From the NCBI GenBank assembly GCA_003290165.1, contig QNQO01006272.1:744001-808000 (forward strand): a stretch of 64,000 nucleotides of DNA. Direction: 5' to 3'. A program made the translations under genes and the position numbers. The notes under the pieces were generated by a model. That model saw only the letters and a list, made by a program, of their open reading frames with translations, was not told the DNA's origin and did not search any database. Each line of letters begins with the position of its first letter. Position 1 is the stretch's first letter. This document shows, piece after piece, positions 10,474 through 21,718 of the stretch. The DNA comes from Berberis thunbergii (Eukaryota; Streptophyta; Magnoliopsida; Ranunculales; Berberidaceae).

Positions 10474-10953
10474 TGATGAGACATAAAACAATCATTCATT
10501 CACAATCAAACACGTGGCACAGGTCAACCCTAATGGGAGAAGACCTGGACAGACCAAGCCCAAGCCAAGTCAAAGTAAGGTTCAAGTAAATTATTATTCA
10601 ACCTGCAAGCCAGGCACCGAAACCCAGATTATGCAAACCCAAAGTGGTAAGAATTTCCGAGTTTAGCCCAAGACAACAAGGCGGAATACATACCTCTAGA
10701 CTATAGCAGGCCCATGGTCATTTCCTCAACTCTTGATCCAGTCAAGCATGGCGGGTAAGATTATAAGCGAGAACTCTTCCCTCCATCATGCATTCAAGGG
10801 TAGAGCCAATGAAGGAGTAAAACACTCTCATTACATAAGGTGAACAAAACGGATGAAAAAGGTACACACATGCAACCCTAATTTTATCAGTCTATCTGCA
10901 TCCTTATTCAAGTATCTGACTTTACCATCGGAGTGCATGCCTTTGGCCGCCAC
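10474..10953 (+). repeat. 5' LTR of gypsy element G1, right end deleted (copy A)
   Basis: It starts TGATGAGACAT and is similar over about 450 bp to the LTR at 35762-36284, and more distantly to that at 44270-44841 (CCCTAATGGGA, GGCCCAAG, ACTTTACCATCGGAGTG). After TTTGGCCGCCAC the LTR 3' end, primer-binding site and start of gag are missing, and the sequence jumps into gag. The same deletion is in copy B (50543-51064). Confidence 0.7.
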
Positions 10954-10984
10954 ATACAAAGATACATACTGACCTGGTTCACAA

Positions 10985-11177
10985 CCTCCATCCAAGATAC
11001 ATTAATTTGTTCCATGTGTTTAGCAAAGGCGTTTATCACTTGATTTGTGGGAAGCCAACGGATAAAAAAAGGGTCTCATTATCTACTCAGCCTCAAGCAA
11101 AAGGATGGCGTGACTCATAGAGAATATGTGACTCGGTTCAATGATGAACTTACTATGATGAACGGTTGCAGTGATGA
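10985..11177 (+). pseudogene. G1 gag, part before the CACTA insertion (copy A)
   Basis: The reading runs through SQRIKKGSHYLLSLKQ and REYVTRFNDELTMMNGCSD, the conserved middle of a gypsy Retrotrans_gag domain. G3 (45540-45670) and G2 encode the same stretch. An in-frame TGA lies just before the SQRIKKG segment. Gag resumes at 30247 beyond the CACTA. Confidence 0.75.
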
Positions 11178-11494
11178 CACTACCACAAAACGTCTCATTT
11201 CTGGAGGAAAATAACCACCAAATAAAATATATTTATGGTGGACAAAAATGCTAAATTCGCCAAAAAATCAGTGCAATGGCGGATAGGGAAACCACCACAT
11301 ATAATTGTGCCAAAAATTGCATTTTTCTGGCGGATAGGTCTCCTAATGATGACACACGCTGACAATGTTATAAAATTAAAATCCGCATGAAATACTATAT
11401 CTGGCGGATATAAGCGCTACAATTGAGGTATTTTTGCGGATATAAGCTCCACAATTTAGAAATTTCTAGCACTTTTATGTGCCATAATTGAAGC

Positions 11495-12172
11495 TGATGT
11501 AGTTGATTCCTGCCCTACCATGACCATGACCTGGACCTGCACAGGGAACACACGTGAGCCAAGGACAACCATTGTAGTGGTCGATGGCACTCCGATGCTA
11601 AAGTTAGACGAGGTTGGAGGAAAGCTTAAAGCTGTAAATTGGGTTATGTAGCGTACCTTTCTTTGTCAAACATGTGTCTTATTTATAATGCGAGAGTCCT
11701 TGCTCGGCTAGGCCTTCGATGGTGTAGTTTAGGGAAAGAGATCTTGTTGGAAATCATTTCCTAGTTGGGAGTCGTCTTTGTAGGAGAGTTTCCCTACACG
11801 ACTTGTGCTCATAGATATGTGGGAGAGGTTTTCCTTTCAGAGTGTTGACCATGCAAGGAAGTTTCCACGAACGACTTATACTCTGAGATATGTTTCCTAG
11901 TCGAAACCAATGTGTTGTTGGCATGCCCATCATAGGAGATCCCCGAGATACTTGCCTGATTAGGTCTTACGGGTATTGGACTAAACCATGTGACGTGTGG
12001 ACTTAATAGGGCATTGCAATTTGGATCCAACCTTTTTGATTCCGCCAATATAGGCTTATTGTTGTCTGAGCCTTACCAGATTTGGTGGGCATCCGAGATC
12101 ACTTTGTTCTGCTGATGAGATCATCGTGACATGAGTACGGTGCAGATCAAAAGACAATTTGGTGTATCATTA
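11495..12172 (-). repeat. 3' LTR of G2 (copy A)
   Basis: It starts TGATGTAG and ends GTATCATTA on the plus strand, 678 bp long. It pairs with 23778-24463. By eye the two LTRs are about 85-88% identical, against about 96% between copy A and copy B of the same LTR. Confidence 0.85.
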
Positions 12173-12330
12173 ACTATTCCCTTCGAGTTGGTGGGCAAGC
12201 TCATTGGTCTATCAAGTCATGTTGTAGTGGACCTGAGAGGTCATGATTAGTTGAGTCTGAATCGCTTCTTCAAGTGACGCACTTCATTAAATGGGCATGC
12301 GTCTGCTCGAGAAAAGGCGAGATTTTTGTT

Positions 12331-12340
12331 ATGTATATAG
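12331..12340 (+). promoter_or_regulatory. TATA-like box upstream of antisense ORF1 (copy A)
   Basis: ATGTATATAG lies about 120 bp before the ORF1 start. The copy B equivalent, TATATATAG at 52440-52448, is a better TATA box. Confidence 0.4.
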
Positions 12341-12458
12341 TTTCCCTCTTCTGCGGAGTTTATTTACTCTTTGATCTTTGAGATTTTACTTTGAAGCTTC
12401 AGTTTCCATGCTTTTGATTTTACCCAGCTTCCATGATCGAAAGTTTGTACGTTCGTTA

Positions 12459-14313
12459 ATGGCGCACCAAAATCAGCTTTTTGATTAACTGTTTGCTAAG
12501 GCTCATAAGTTCTTCGAGGATATGTCATTTTCTGAGTCAAATCTGGAAAGTCTTTGTGAGACGTATTGTATCCTTGATGATCAGGTGCTCTGCACATTGG
12601 ATGCTGATCAAATGTCGTTGTCTCTCTCGAAAGGATTTACCTGTTTGCATTGAGGTATGCTCCAATCGAGCATCCGTTTTCCCATTATCAAAGAAATTTG
12701 GAGCTTCTTGGCCAATCTCATCATTGCATCCACTCAACTGGTGCTAAATGGCTACAGGACGGTGATCGCTATTCTAATTAGGCGAAGGACGCTGGTGTCC
12801 GAGTGTCTCCAAGGGTGATTCAACTGCTTACCTCTCCTCGGATAAATGAGCATGTTGTGTGCATGTTGACATCGCCGTATTGTTTCGGCAATCTGCCTGA
12901 TGACTTCAAGTTCTAGCAGAAATATTTTTCCAGGCCTCTGTGGACTCGCAATATTTTGAGCTTGCGAGTCGTCCGATCGAGCGAGAGTTTCGGCCACTGA
13001 GTAACTTTCAGTTCCGTTATTGATTCCGCCAGTGTTAATTACATATTGAAATGTTTTTTGTAGGCCCGACTACACCTCTTTCTTCTGAGGATAAGGCAGT
13101 CTTAGATGAATTTTGTGACATGCTCCGAGTGCAGCTAGAGGTTGTTGTCTAGTCTTCTAACATCAAGCGTAGGGACTGTGGTCTCATTGGCATGTGGCTC
13201 CTATTCTTTTCAGAGTTCCGAAGCTGAAGTTCGAGGGGGAGCCTTCTTCTTCTTCAAAGAAGCTCCAAAAAATTAAGATTTTGAGTCGTTCAAGGAGGGA
13301 AAAGTTAGATGTGGCGCTTTCTATCAATACGCGTTCCAAGAAGCCTTGTCCTGTCACCAAGCCTGCTAGTGAGTATTTGACCTCTTCAGAGGGACACCAC
13401 GATGCGCTGTAGGTTCCTAATTCATCCACTAGAGCGGGGAGGGAGAATCTGCAAATGGAGAGGGAGAATATGCAAATGGTGAGGGTCGATGATGTAACAA
13501 AGCTTAATACAAAGTAGGTGAAAGTTCAGAACCAAATTGTTGTCGCAGGGAAGGAGGTTGAAACTGCTCGTGAGAGTGTGTATACCAAGGAGCGAGTTTT
13601 TGCAAACTTTCAAAAGTCTTACTCCAATGTTCTCCGTGAAATTGAGTTACTGAATAAGCAAATGGAGGCCTACCCAGTCGTTTGTTGATAAAGAGGCCTG
13701 GAAGACAAGGTCAGAGGCTCAGAGGATTCGCTTGGAAATGCTGGAGTCCGAGTTGATTGAGACAATGTCTGCAAGGGAAAGGTTCGGGGAGAAGCTGAAC
13801 CTTGTCCATTGAGATTTACGTTCTGCTAAGGAGGCTGCAGCCAAGGTGCAGAATGAGGTGCAAGCTCTAAATGATGAGAAGGCCAAAAAGGAAACAGAGT
13901 GGGCTACTCGATGTCAACAACTAGAGGTTGAGGTTGACTCCAATGCCAAGAGTGTGCGAATAGAAGAAGAACAACTCCTTCTAGCGCATTATGAACTAAG
14001 TGCCACGAAAGACAACTTGAGTTCCAAGCAGACCAGGGCACGTTGGAGTTTAGCAGAGTTGTGCATGGGCGTCTGGAGCTGTTGCATTTGATGAATGATG
14101 AACACCCTGAATGAGACCTCTCTCGCTATAAAGAGTTGTCTTACGAGGAGTTTTGGAAAACTTTCAACCAATCAGAAGAAGAAGGTGGTCAACCAAAAGG
14201 AAAAAGTGATGAAGTCCAGGGCGTACGATTGGTGACACATGCAGACACATCTCCTACCCCCCTCTCCTGCCAAATCAAGCTCTGTAGTATCTGAACCTCC
14301 TCCCGACGAGGAG
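12459..14313 (+). pseudogene. G2 antisense ORF1, 'putative gypsy type transposon' family with coiled-coil tail (copy A)
   Basis: This runs opposite to G2 gag. The first ATG (MAHQNQLF) meets a TAA after nine codons; copy B reads DEL at that point. Traces of the family follow in shifting frames: a block near 12650-12750 with helical ILSLLANL/STQL-type residues, then LPDDF..WQKYFF near 12890-12930. Next comes a Ser/Lys-rich linker (13190-13410, EGEPSSSSKK) and a charged coiled-coil tail (13540-14090). An AATAAA signal is at 14338-14343. G1 carries a related ORF in the same relative place (33131-35346, minus). I assign it to the Transposase_28 type from pattern only. Function is unknown, and this copy is dead. 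Confidence 0.6.
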
Positions 14314-14699
14314 TAAACTTTGTAACTTTGACTTATCAATAAAAGATAGCATATTAAACAACATTGTGCGCTCTTTCACATTCCTTGTTAGCTTTTATCT
14401 ACTTTGTCTTACTGCGTTACTAGCTTTTAGACAAAAGGTTGTGCTGAGTCAAAAAGCAGTATACTTGATCCACTGATGGAAGTTCCGTCTTTGAAATCCG
14501 TCAAATGCAGGTTAGGCGGTGGATTGGGCTAGTAGTTGTCGTTGCTACTATATGCAAACTAGTCAGACAATGGTCATGCACGTTCATCTAATCAGACGAT
14601 GGTCCTTGTTATTTCAAACCATTTTTGTTCGTTGCTAACGGACTAGGCTGTAAGAAATACCAGTAGTTGTTGGCATCAATTATAACTGACTAAACTTTG

Positions 14700-15180
14700 G
14701 TCGGGTTCGATGATCATTGTCTATAGTTGGCCAATGATCCCTAACAAGATATCCTCATTAGGCTGAATGAGCACTGACTAGATTCTCACTTTCTAACCCA
14801 TTGTAATCCACACTCGGCGAACTAGGTGTTAGAGTGATAGGGTTCGAATGTCTGTAGATGGCCAATGATCCCTAGCAAACCATCATCATCAGGCTGCATG
14901 AGTACTGACTATACTCTCACTTTCTAACCCATCATCATCCGCGCTCGACGAATTAGGTGTTAGAGCGATATGGTTTGACGATCATTGTTTGTAGTTGGCC
15001 AATGATCCCTAGCAAGCCATCATCATCAGGCTGCATGAGCACTGATTAGATTTCCACTTTGTAAGCTATCGTAATCTGCACTCGGCGGACTAGGATTAAA
15101 GCGGATTAGAAGTTATCTTCATCAACCGCCCACAAACTAAACTTTGGTCGGGTTCGTCGATCATCGTTTACGAAAAGACA
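14700..15180. repeat. tandem array, ~131-137 bp units, in G2 (copy A)
   Basis: The word GGCCAATGATCC recurs at 14729, 14860 and 14997, spacings of 131 and 137 bp, with a degenerate fourth unit to about 15180. Each unit also contains CATCATCAGGCTG, GAGCACTGACT, CTTTCTAACCC and ACTAGGTGTTAGAG. Part of a further unit lies at 17510-17640, after the inserted element. Copy B has the array at 55397-55860. Confidence 0.8.
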
Positions 15181-15934
15181 GTAACCCTTGGCAGCGGCAG
15201 ACCCAGGATATTAGTCAAGGGGGGCAAAATGGCAAATAATTATTAGTTGATAATAATAGTTATCAAGGGTGGAGCCAAAAAAATTTATACCTGAGCTAGT
15301 AATTAATAAAAAATACAACTATAAAAATACATTGTATATACAAAATTGAATCTAGTATTGTCTAATTTTAAGCTCAGATAGGGTTGCAGTATAACCTTAG
15401 CAAGGGACAAACGAGCATAATAACTAGTATATATTACTAAAATCACAAAATAATTAGGATCAATATCTAGTTGAAGCTAAAAAAATATGAAATTTGCAAA
15501 CATAATACGATCCTAATACAATTTCATAGAAAAAATGGTTTATTAAGGCTCAAATTTTGTATGAGTTTGCTAATGGTATATATTTCATTGAATTGTATAG
15601 TTATTATTGTAGATATTAATTTCAAATTCTTTTTTGTTAGAGGTTTTATACCACTTGTGAACAAGCAATTCATTTATTTACTTTTGACAATTACATAAAG
15701 GTTCCGCTTGGTATATAGTAAAATAATGCATATGCAAAATTTTACGATGGTTACATAAACTTGGGTGCTTGGTTGACTTTGCGGAAAACAGTTATTGAAC
15801 TTGAATTCAGGACCTCCACATCTTCTAGCTATAAAATTCTGCAAAACTTTGCGGGACAAAATCTTCTGTATTACTTTGCAAAACTCTCATTGCCTCCTCT
15901 TACTTAAATTATACTCCTAACTTCTTAAAAATAC

Positions 15935-16330
15935 CTCAATCATCACCACCACAACCACTGCCATTGCCACCACCACAACCACAATTGCCACTACCACCAC
16001 CTCAACCACCATAACATAACCACCTTCACCACCACGATCACACTACCATACGTTATTAACCACAACCAGCACAAACTTCACTACTACCACCATAACCATT
16101 GTCACCACCACCACCAAAACTACCATAGCACCACCACCACCACCACTATAGCATAATCACCACGACCACCACCATCACCACTATCACCGCTGCGACCACC
16201 ATAGCCACCACAACCATGACTGGTACTACCACCTTCACTATTATATCCACCGAACTACCACAACCACCACCATTTCAACAACCCATCATCATTGCCACCA
16301 CCACCATCTCCCACATTTGCAATCACCATC
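15935..16330. repeat. degenerate CCA/CAC trinucleotide tract
   Basis: About 400 bp are dominated by ACCACCACC, ACAACC and TCACCA triplets, with no spacer-repeat structure. It is an old triplet microsatellite. Confidence 0.8.
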
Positions 16331-16687
16331 ACCACAATCACTTTTTCTAATTGCCTTTTATTTTCTTTAATTACTATCGAACGCTTGTAAATTAACGCAT
16401 TGCAAACCAATGCAATGCAAATTAGGCTCCGCTTGGTACATCGTAAAACTTTGCATTCTGCAATATACATTTGCATTAGTTTGCATATGCATTAATTTGC
16501 AGTGCATTGCTTTACAACTACTTGATAACAATTAATGAAAAAAATGAATACACCCAATGTATGCTTGGTTGGCCTGGATATTGCATTTATGCAAACTCCA
16601 CCTTCATAAAATTGAAAAACAATTCTAATTAACTCATTCTTTCCCCCTACTATTATTTATTATTTTTATAAAAAAAAGTTCTTAAAT

Positions 16688-16696
16688 AATAATAAT

Positions 16697-16770
<74 letters not shown>
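16688..16770. repeat. (AAT)n microsatellite
   Basis: An almost perfect run of AAT/ATA triplets of about 80 bp. It lies at one end of the segment that is inverted in copy B. Confidence 0.9.
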
Positions 16771-16772
<2 letters not shown>

Positions 16773-17731
16773 GTTGTTTTTATTATAAAGAGTTCTAAAA
16801 GAATTCTAATTATTTTTATTTAAAAAGTTCTAAAAAATTGTGTGTCCTTATAAAGTTGGATTGTGTAGACATTGAAGGAAAGTGTGAGACTTGCAATGTT
16901 TTACGGGAGATTTTAACCCGTAAAGATTTTCGAGACCACTTAACTATAAGACATGGAAGCGTGGAATTTGAATTCCATAAACTATCTTTTGCAAATCGTA
17001 CAAAACGCTTATATTTTGTGTAACCGCCCGTAAAAAATGCAAAAGCATTACTTTACGGTGTACCAAGCAAAACCTTAATGTATTTGCATTAATTTGCAAA
17101 ATGCAATATTTTACAATATACCAAATAGAGCCGTAAATAAAGTAGGGGCAGGTCACAATGACAAAAGTAGTAATTATTAATAGCCATAAAGAAATCATAT
17201 ACACCAAGAGGATCGAAAATAAATTTATATTATACTAAACAATTTTTAATGTTTGCAATTACTCATTAAGTTGCATTGAAAAAATAAAAAAAGAGGAAAT
17301 CTTGCGCAAGAAGAATATCAAACTCAAGTTATTTACTAAAACTAATAAACTTCCGACACTAAACTAACAGAGATATATTCTTAATAATTGAACAAACAAT
17401 TATGATATTGTATTATACATTATATATTTAAAAAAATTTGTGAGACTAATATATAGTAAAAATATTTTGAAGGCCCCTTAGTAAGTCCGTTCTTGACCCC
17501 TGCCAAGCCATTGTAATTAGATGTCGAGAGCACTGACTAGAATCCAACTTTCTAAGACGTTGTCATCCGCTTTTGGCAGACTAGGATTAGAAGCCATCGC
17601 CATCAGTAGGAACTGACTAAGCTTTGATCGGGTTAACACCCGCTTGGCCTAGGGTGTGCAAATTCCAACTTGGGCGTCCTGACTTACTCAACTTGCGTTG
17701 GATTTTATTAATAATATCAATACAAATGTGT

Positions 17732-19470
17732 TAGAGGTGGGCGCGGTCCGAAACGGTCCGGGTTTGGGCTTATCCCGGTCCAATGAAATGAAATGGAACG
17801 GTCTGGTATACCACTTTTTATTTAATAGAACCGTTTGGTCCCAGAGTGGTTCGAACCGGGTCGGGACCATACCATCCTGAATTTGGTTTTTTGCCCATTA
17901 AAGTTATAAAATTAACTAAGGCCCATGGCCCATATTTTGCCCTGTTTTATCTGCCATAGTTGAATAACATGTTATTATACATCAATCCATAGCTGCATAA
18001 CATTATACATTACACAACAATTCCTACTAACACCATTAATTCCTACTTACAACAATCTACTGACAATTCCTACTAACACCAAGCTGTTTAACATTTCCTA
18101 CTAACACCAAGCTGACAGTTAAGGATAGTTAGGAGGAGAGAACCCTCATGAATTCTTCAGATCATCCAATCCAACACAAGCCTGCATCAAAAGAAAAATC
18201 TAATCACCATGATATGATCAGAAGAAAAATACAGTGTGCATGTTCTAGCATATCTCTATCACTACCAAATAGCTTAGTACGCAAAAAATAAACTCGCATT
18301 CCCTTTATGGTACATAGCAATAAACACACATTATCTCAATTATCATCATCCAAGAAACCAATTTGAATGACAATCATCATTATTGGTTTAATTGTTAAGA
18401 AAATCAACAAGTAATTTTCACATAAAATGAGTTGTAAAAGCAAATCAAGTAATAATTCTCACACCATTAGTACCCCATACTATGAGTATCACCGAAATCA
18501 AGTAATTTAATTCAATAAAACACAAAGATCAAACGGAATAAATTGGGTTGTAAAATACCTGAAATATGTACCTAAAGCGACAAAATATGATCGCGAGTAT
18601 AACCAATTCAACCGTGGGAAATCCTGATTCAAAGGGAAAAAATGAATGATCAGAAAAGAATTGGTTAGAAAAATATTTCATAAAAATTTGGTTAGAATAA
18701 CATTTCATTAACAGCAGTAGTTAACAACATTTCATTCACAAAAGGAAGAAGAAGAGGGAAAAAAGAAAAAAGGAAGGGGTTGATCGATTTGCGCAGAGGG
18801 ATTTGATCCTCAGATCTTCAGGTGATCAACTGGGTTCTGTTGATGAATCTCTCTATAATTTGATCCTCTTTTAATCTGATTTTCTTCCAATTTCTGGAGC
18901 TTGTGTTTATGAGAAGAATAAGGGACTAAGAAGAAGAAGAGGAAGAGGAAAGGGAAGAAGAATAAAGGGAAGGGGAAGAAGAACGAAGAATAAAGGGAAG
19001 GGTTAGCCGACCGGTAGTGGTCATCGAGCAATTTGAGCAGAGGTAGGATGGGAGAAATCCCTGGCCGAAAAGCCGTGCTCATCGTTCAATTTGCGATGGT
19101 GGATGGAGAAAAGGAAAAACCATCTTACCTGAAGAAAGGAAAAAAAAGAAGAAGAAAAAAAAATCTTACCTGACAGTTGACGGTGGAGGATGTTGGAGCT
19201 AGGGGTGGAGTCGACTAGACATTGAATGCGATGCTTGGTAGTGGAGTTGGAGCCCAGGAGGTGGAAGCGAGGTAAAGATTGAACTAAAGGGAGTTTAGGG
19301 TTAGGATTGTTGTTTAGAATTGGGCTTAGGCTATGGTTTGGGCTTGAAGCAGGCCGGTACAGTATTCGGAACGGTCTACGATAAACGGGACAACGTTTGT
19401 AGAATCGATTTCGACCCAATTTCAACAGGTCCGGAATGGAACGTTATGGACCAGAAATCTTGCCCAACAC
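17732..19470. mobile_element. hAT1, non-autonomous hAT-like element in G2 (copy A)
   Basis: It starts TAGAGGTGGGCGCGGTCCG with GGTCCGGG/CCCGGTCC words inside. It ends in GGTCCGG...GGACC words near 19430-19470, where the terminus is eroded and no target duplication is clear. The middle is AT-rich, then strongly purine-rich (18740-19170). ORFs in the purine tract are compositional artefacts. Confidence 0.55.
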
Positions 19471-19750
19471 TAAGGCGTGTTCCACATTGCATGCGTGCTT
19501 AAGGCCTTTGTACTGTATTGGGATGGATCTAGCGAAGTACTTGCTTGGGCCCATTCATTGGGGGGTCGTGTTGTAAATATTAGCATGTCAGGTGTACGGT
19601 ATAGATCGTGAGACATCTTAGTGCCGGTTACTCCACCCAATTAATGGCGTTGCATGCAATGACAATTGGAACCATCGTTTCCCTATTTCCTGTATGACAT
19701 TTAATGTTGTCATAACTGTTGATTGGCTTTCTTTCGTGAACTGTCGCGCC

Positions 19751-19760
19751 TATATATAGG
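19751..19760 (+). promoter_or_regulatory. TATA box of antisense ORF2 (copy A)
   Basis: TATATATAGG lies 28-37 bp before the ATG at 19788. It is preceded by GTCGCGCC and is conserved in copy B (58327-58335). The spacing would put transcription initiation almost at the ATG. Confidence 0.5.
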
Positions 19761-19787
19761 CTGGATTTCACCATTTCAAGTATTGTC

Positions 19788-21160
19788 ATGGATGCTCTGG
19801 AGATAGTCCCTGAAATGCATCCCTTCAAAAAATATGTTTTGGGCTCTCCAAAGGCTAAAAGAAGATATTCGTTGTTGGAGACTTTGAATGTTATGTCATT
19901 TGTGTCGATGAGTCTTGAGAAAGCCTGCTTTTGTGTAGGGGTGAGCATCCCATCCCGTCCTGATTTTTTCCAAGTCCTATTGGGATTAATCAATCCCATC
20001 CCGATCTCGTCTCGTTTCGATCTAGAGTTGGATAGAATCAGGATAAAGATTTTCATTCCCGCCCATCCCGTACCGAATTTTTTTTTTAATATTTAGTATG
20101 AACTATGTATAAAACTATGAAATTATTTGTTGACATGACTATTTTATTTGTTGTTTTATTTATTGACATAGCTATTTTATTTTCAAAAGCTTCCATGTGA
20201 CTCACCTAGATAATGAATCTAACTCAAACCCTCTCCCTTGTTTTTTTCCTCTTCCTAACTCTTGACAACAAGAATGTGTGCTCCTCGTAGTTTTTAAATG
20301 ACAAACCCATTGATCATTTTTGTTAGCAATGTACAAAAAATGCTATCTTCAATAGTGGTTTTAAAAATAATGGAGTAAAAGCTAATGAAATGGGGAAATA
20401 ATAATCAATGGCTTAAAGTTATATAGTTGTTCTTAGAGTTGTGTGTTTGGTAAATCACATGTTAAATTTTCAATCCAAAATTTAGTACATGTTCATCCCA
20501 TTCCGAACCCATTTGGGATGGGACGAGGTCTATCCCGTCTCGTCCCGTCCTGATCCCCAACAAACGGGATGGATAGGAATGAGGTCCATCCCGTCCTGTG
20601 CCCACCCCTACTTTTATGTGATGCCACTTGATTTGGTTGAGCATCCGATTGGTTCCATGGGACCTTGTAATTTCTTACATTTCTTAGAAGAAGTACGGGC
20701 TCTCCCTCAAGGGATGAATCTATCCGTCGCCTTCTTCTGCTCCCAAGTTTCCATTAATCGCTACTGTTGGGAGATTATTCGAGTAGCTAGTTTTGAGGCA
20801 GATTTTCCTACTGTATCTACTAAGCTTCTCCAGCGATGCCATAAATGGAAGGTAGATTTGGCGTTGCGGATGAGATTTGCGATCCTGGGGTGGTAGTTTG
20901 GCATCAACCCGGGCATTACACATCTGAGAGACGTCCCCATCTGGCCCCTTCTGCTCTCCTGTGGAATCCTCTTCGATTGGAGGTAAGCGGAGCAGAAAAG
21001 TCCATAGCTCATTGGGTGTGCCCTTACTGCCTCCTTCAAATCATCTTTGTGGGGTGTTTAAGCAGAGCAAAGGATCAAGTGCGCACTTGCAGCCTTCTTC
21101 AAGTACTTTACTATCACATTTGAATCCTATCCAAAAACATATTGGCGGAGCGAATTCTTG
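19788..21160 (+). pseudogene. antisense ORF2 of G2, unknown function, split by hAT2 (copy A)
   Basis: The ORF starts MDALEIVPEMHPFKKYV and runs 49 codons into the hAT2 element at 19936. Right after hAT2 the reading resumes in the same frame (MPLDLVEHPIGSMGP at 20618 on) for about 93 codons to a stop at 20894-20896. Weaker coding-like text continues in another frame to about 21160 (KRSRKV, SSSTLLSHL). A GGTAAG donor-like site at 20980 might explain that frame change by splicing. An AATAAA is at 21268-21273. I do not recognise the protein. It has His/Pro- and Cys-containing stretches but no catalytic motif I can name. Confidence 0.5.
19936..20610. mobile_element. hAT2, non-autonomous hAT element, 675 bp (copy A)
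   Basis: The ends are TAGGGGTGAGCATCCC and, on the right, GCCCACCCCTA. The 8-bp flanks are CTTTTGTG (19928-19935) and CTTTTATG (20611-20618), one mismatch. CCCGTCC and GGGATGG words crowd both ends. It has no coding capacity. It interrupts antisense ORF2. Confidence 0.85.
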
Positions 21161-21718
21161 ACGTGTTTTTGAGCAGATAAATGCATGCGTCCGACTTAGA
21201 TACTTGTGGTGCATAATTTGTTGTACTAGTCAGCAGGGCAAGCTTTGTAATAACTTTCATTGCAATCAATAAAGTCTTTTTTTCCTCGAATAGGTCTTGT
21301 GCCAACAATTCTCCTAAATTGAAAAACAGAGAAAAAAAAAATCAAAGCAATAAGATAGTTTGATTCTAAACATAAACTAAGTTAATCTGGCCCTAAAATA
21401 GACACATGGCTCAGACTATGTAGCATTTTTGGCAGACTGTTAGGTATCGACAATGTTGGCAAAGTTATTAAAGAGTGAACTTTGCGCTGGCGAGTCGTTC
21501 CCCGCTGATTGTCAGCATTCTGAGGATGTGTTTGATAGTTGAAGTGTTAATACTTAGCTTTGTGCTAGGCTAGATTGTATTTACAGTGACGAATTTCGGC
21601 TCGTTGAATAGTTGAGCCTTGGTTGTCGAAGCTTTATTACTATCCGCACGGGGCGATCATCCCTCTCATCTGGGCCTAATGTCTAATGTATCTGTTTCGC
21701 GAGCCGAGGCTGTAATTG

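Larger units (their letters stand above)
15699..17133. mobile_element. Tourist-like element nested in the hAT-like insertion
   Basis: The left end AGGTTCCGCTTGGTATATAG and the right end complement CGGCTCTATTTGGTATATTG are inverted repeats. TAA flanks both sides (15696-15698 and 17134-17136). Several internal words (GCATTTTGCAAATTAATGC and variants) repeat in both orientations near the ends. Another end-like motif, GGCTCCGCTTGGTACATCG, lies at 16423, suggesting a compound of two elements. Confidence 0.55.
15192..17502. mobile_element. hAT-like insertion within the G2 tandem array (copy A)
   Basis: The left end is CAGCGGCAGACCCAGG followed by AAGGGGGGCAAAA, closely resembling the element at 5018. 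The right end complement is CAGGGGTCAAGAACGG. No convincing 8-bp target duplication was found. Inside are a CCA/CAC-rich block (15935-16330), an (AAT)n microsatellite (about 16688-16770) and a Tourist-like element (15699-17133). No transposase is recognisable. Copy B keeps only the first bases of the left end and an inverted piece. Confidence 0.55.

Noticed and set aside
15935..16330. Repetitive CCA/CAC tract considered as a CRISPR-like or coding repeat
   Set aside because: No regular repeat-spacer structure and no conserved unit. It is a degenerate triplet microsatellite in a eukaryotic genome.
18810..19425. Phe/Leu-rich minus-strand ORFs resembling a membrane protein
   Set aside because: They are the complement of a GA-rich tract inside hAT1. 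Low complexity, not a real membrane protein.
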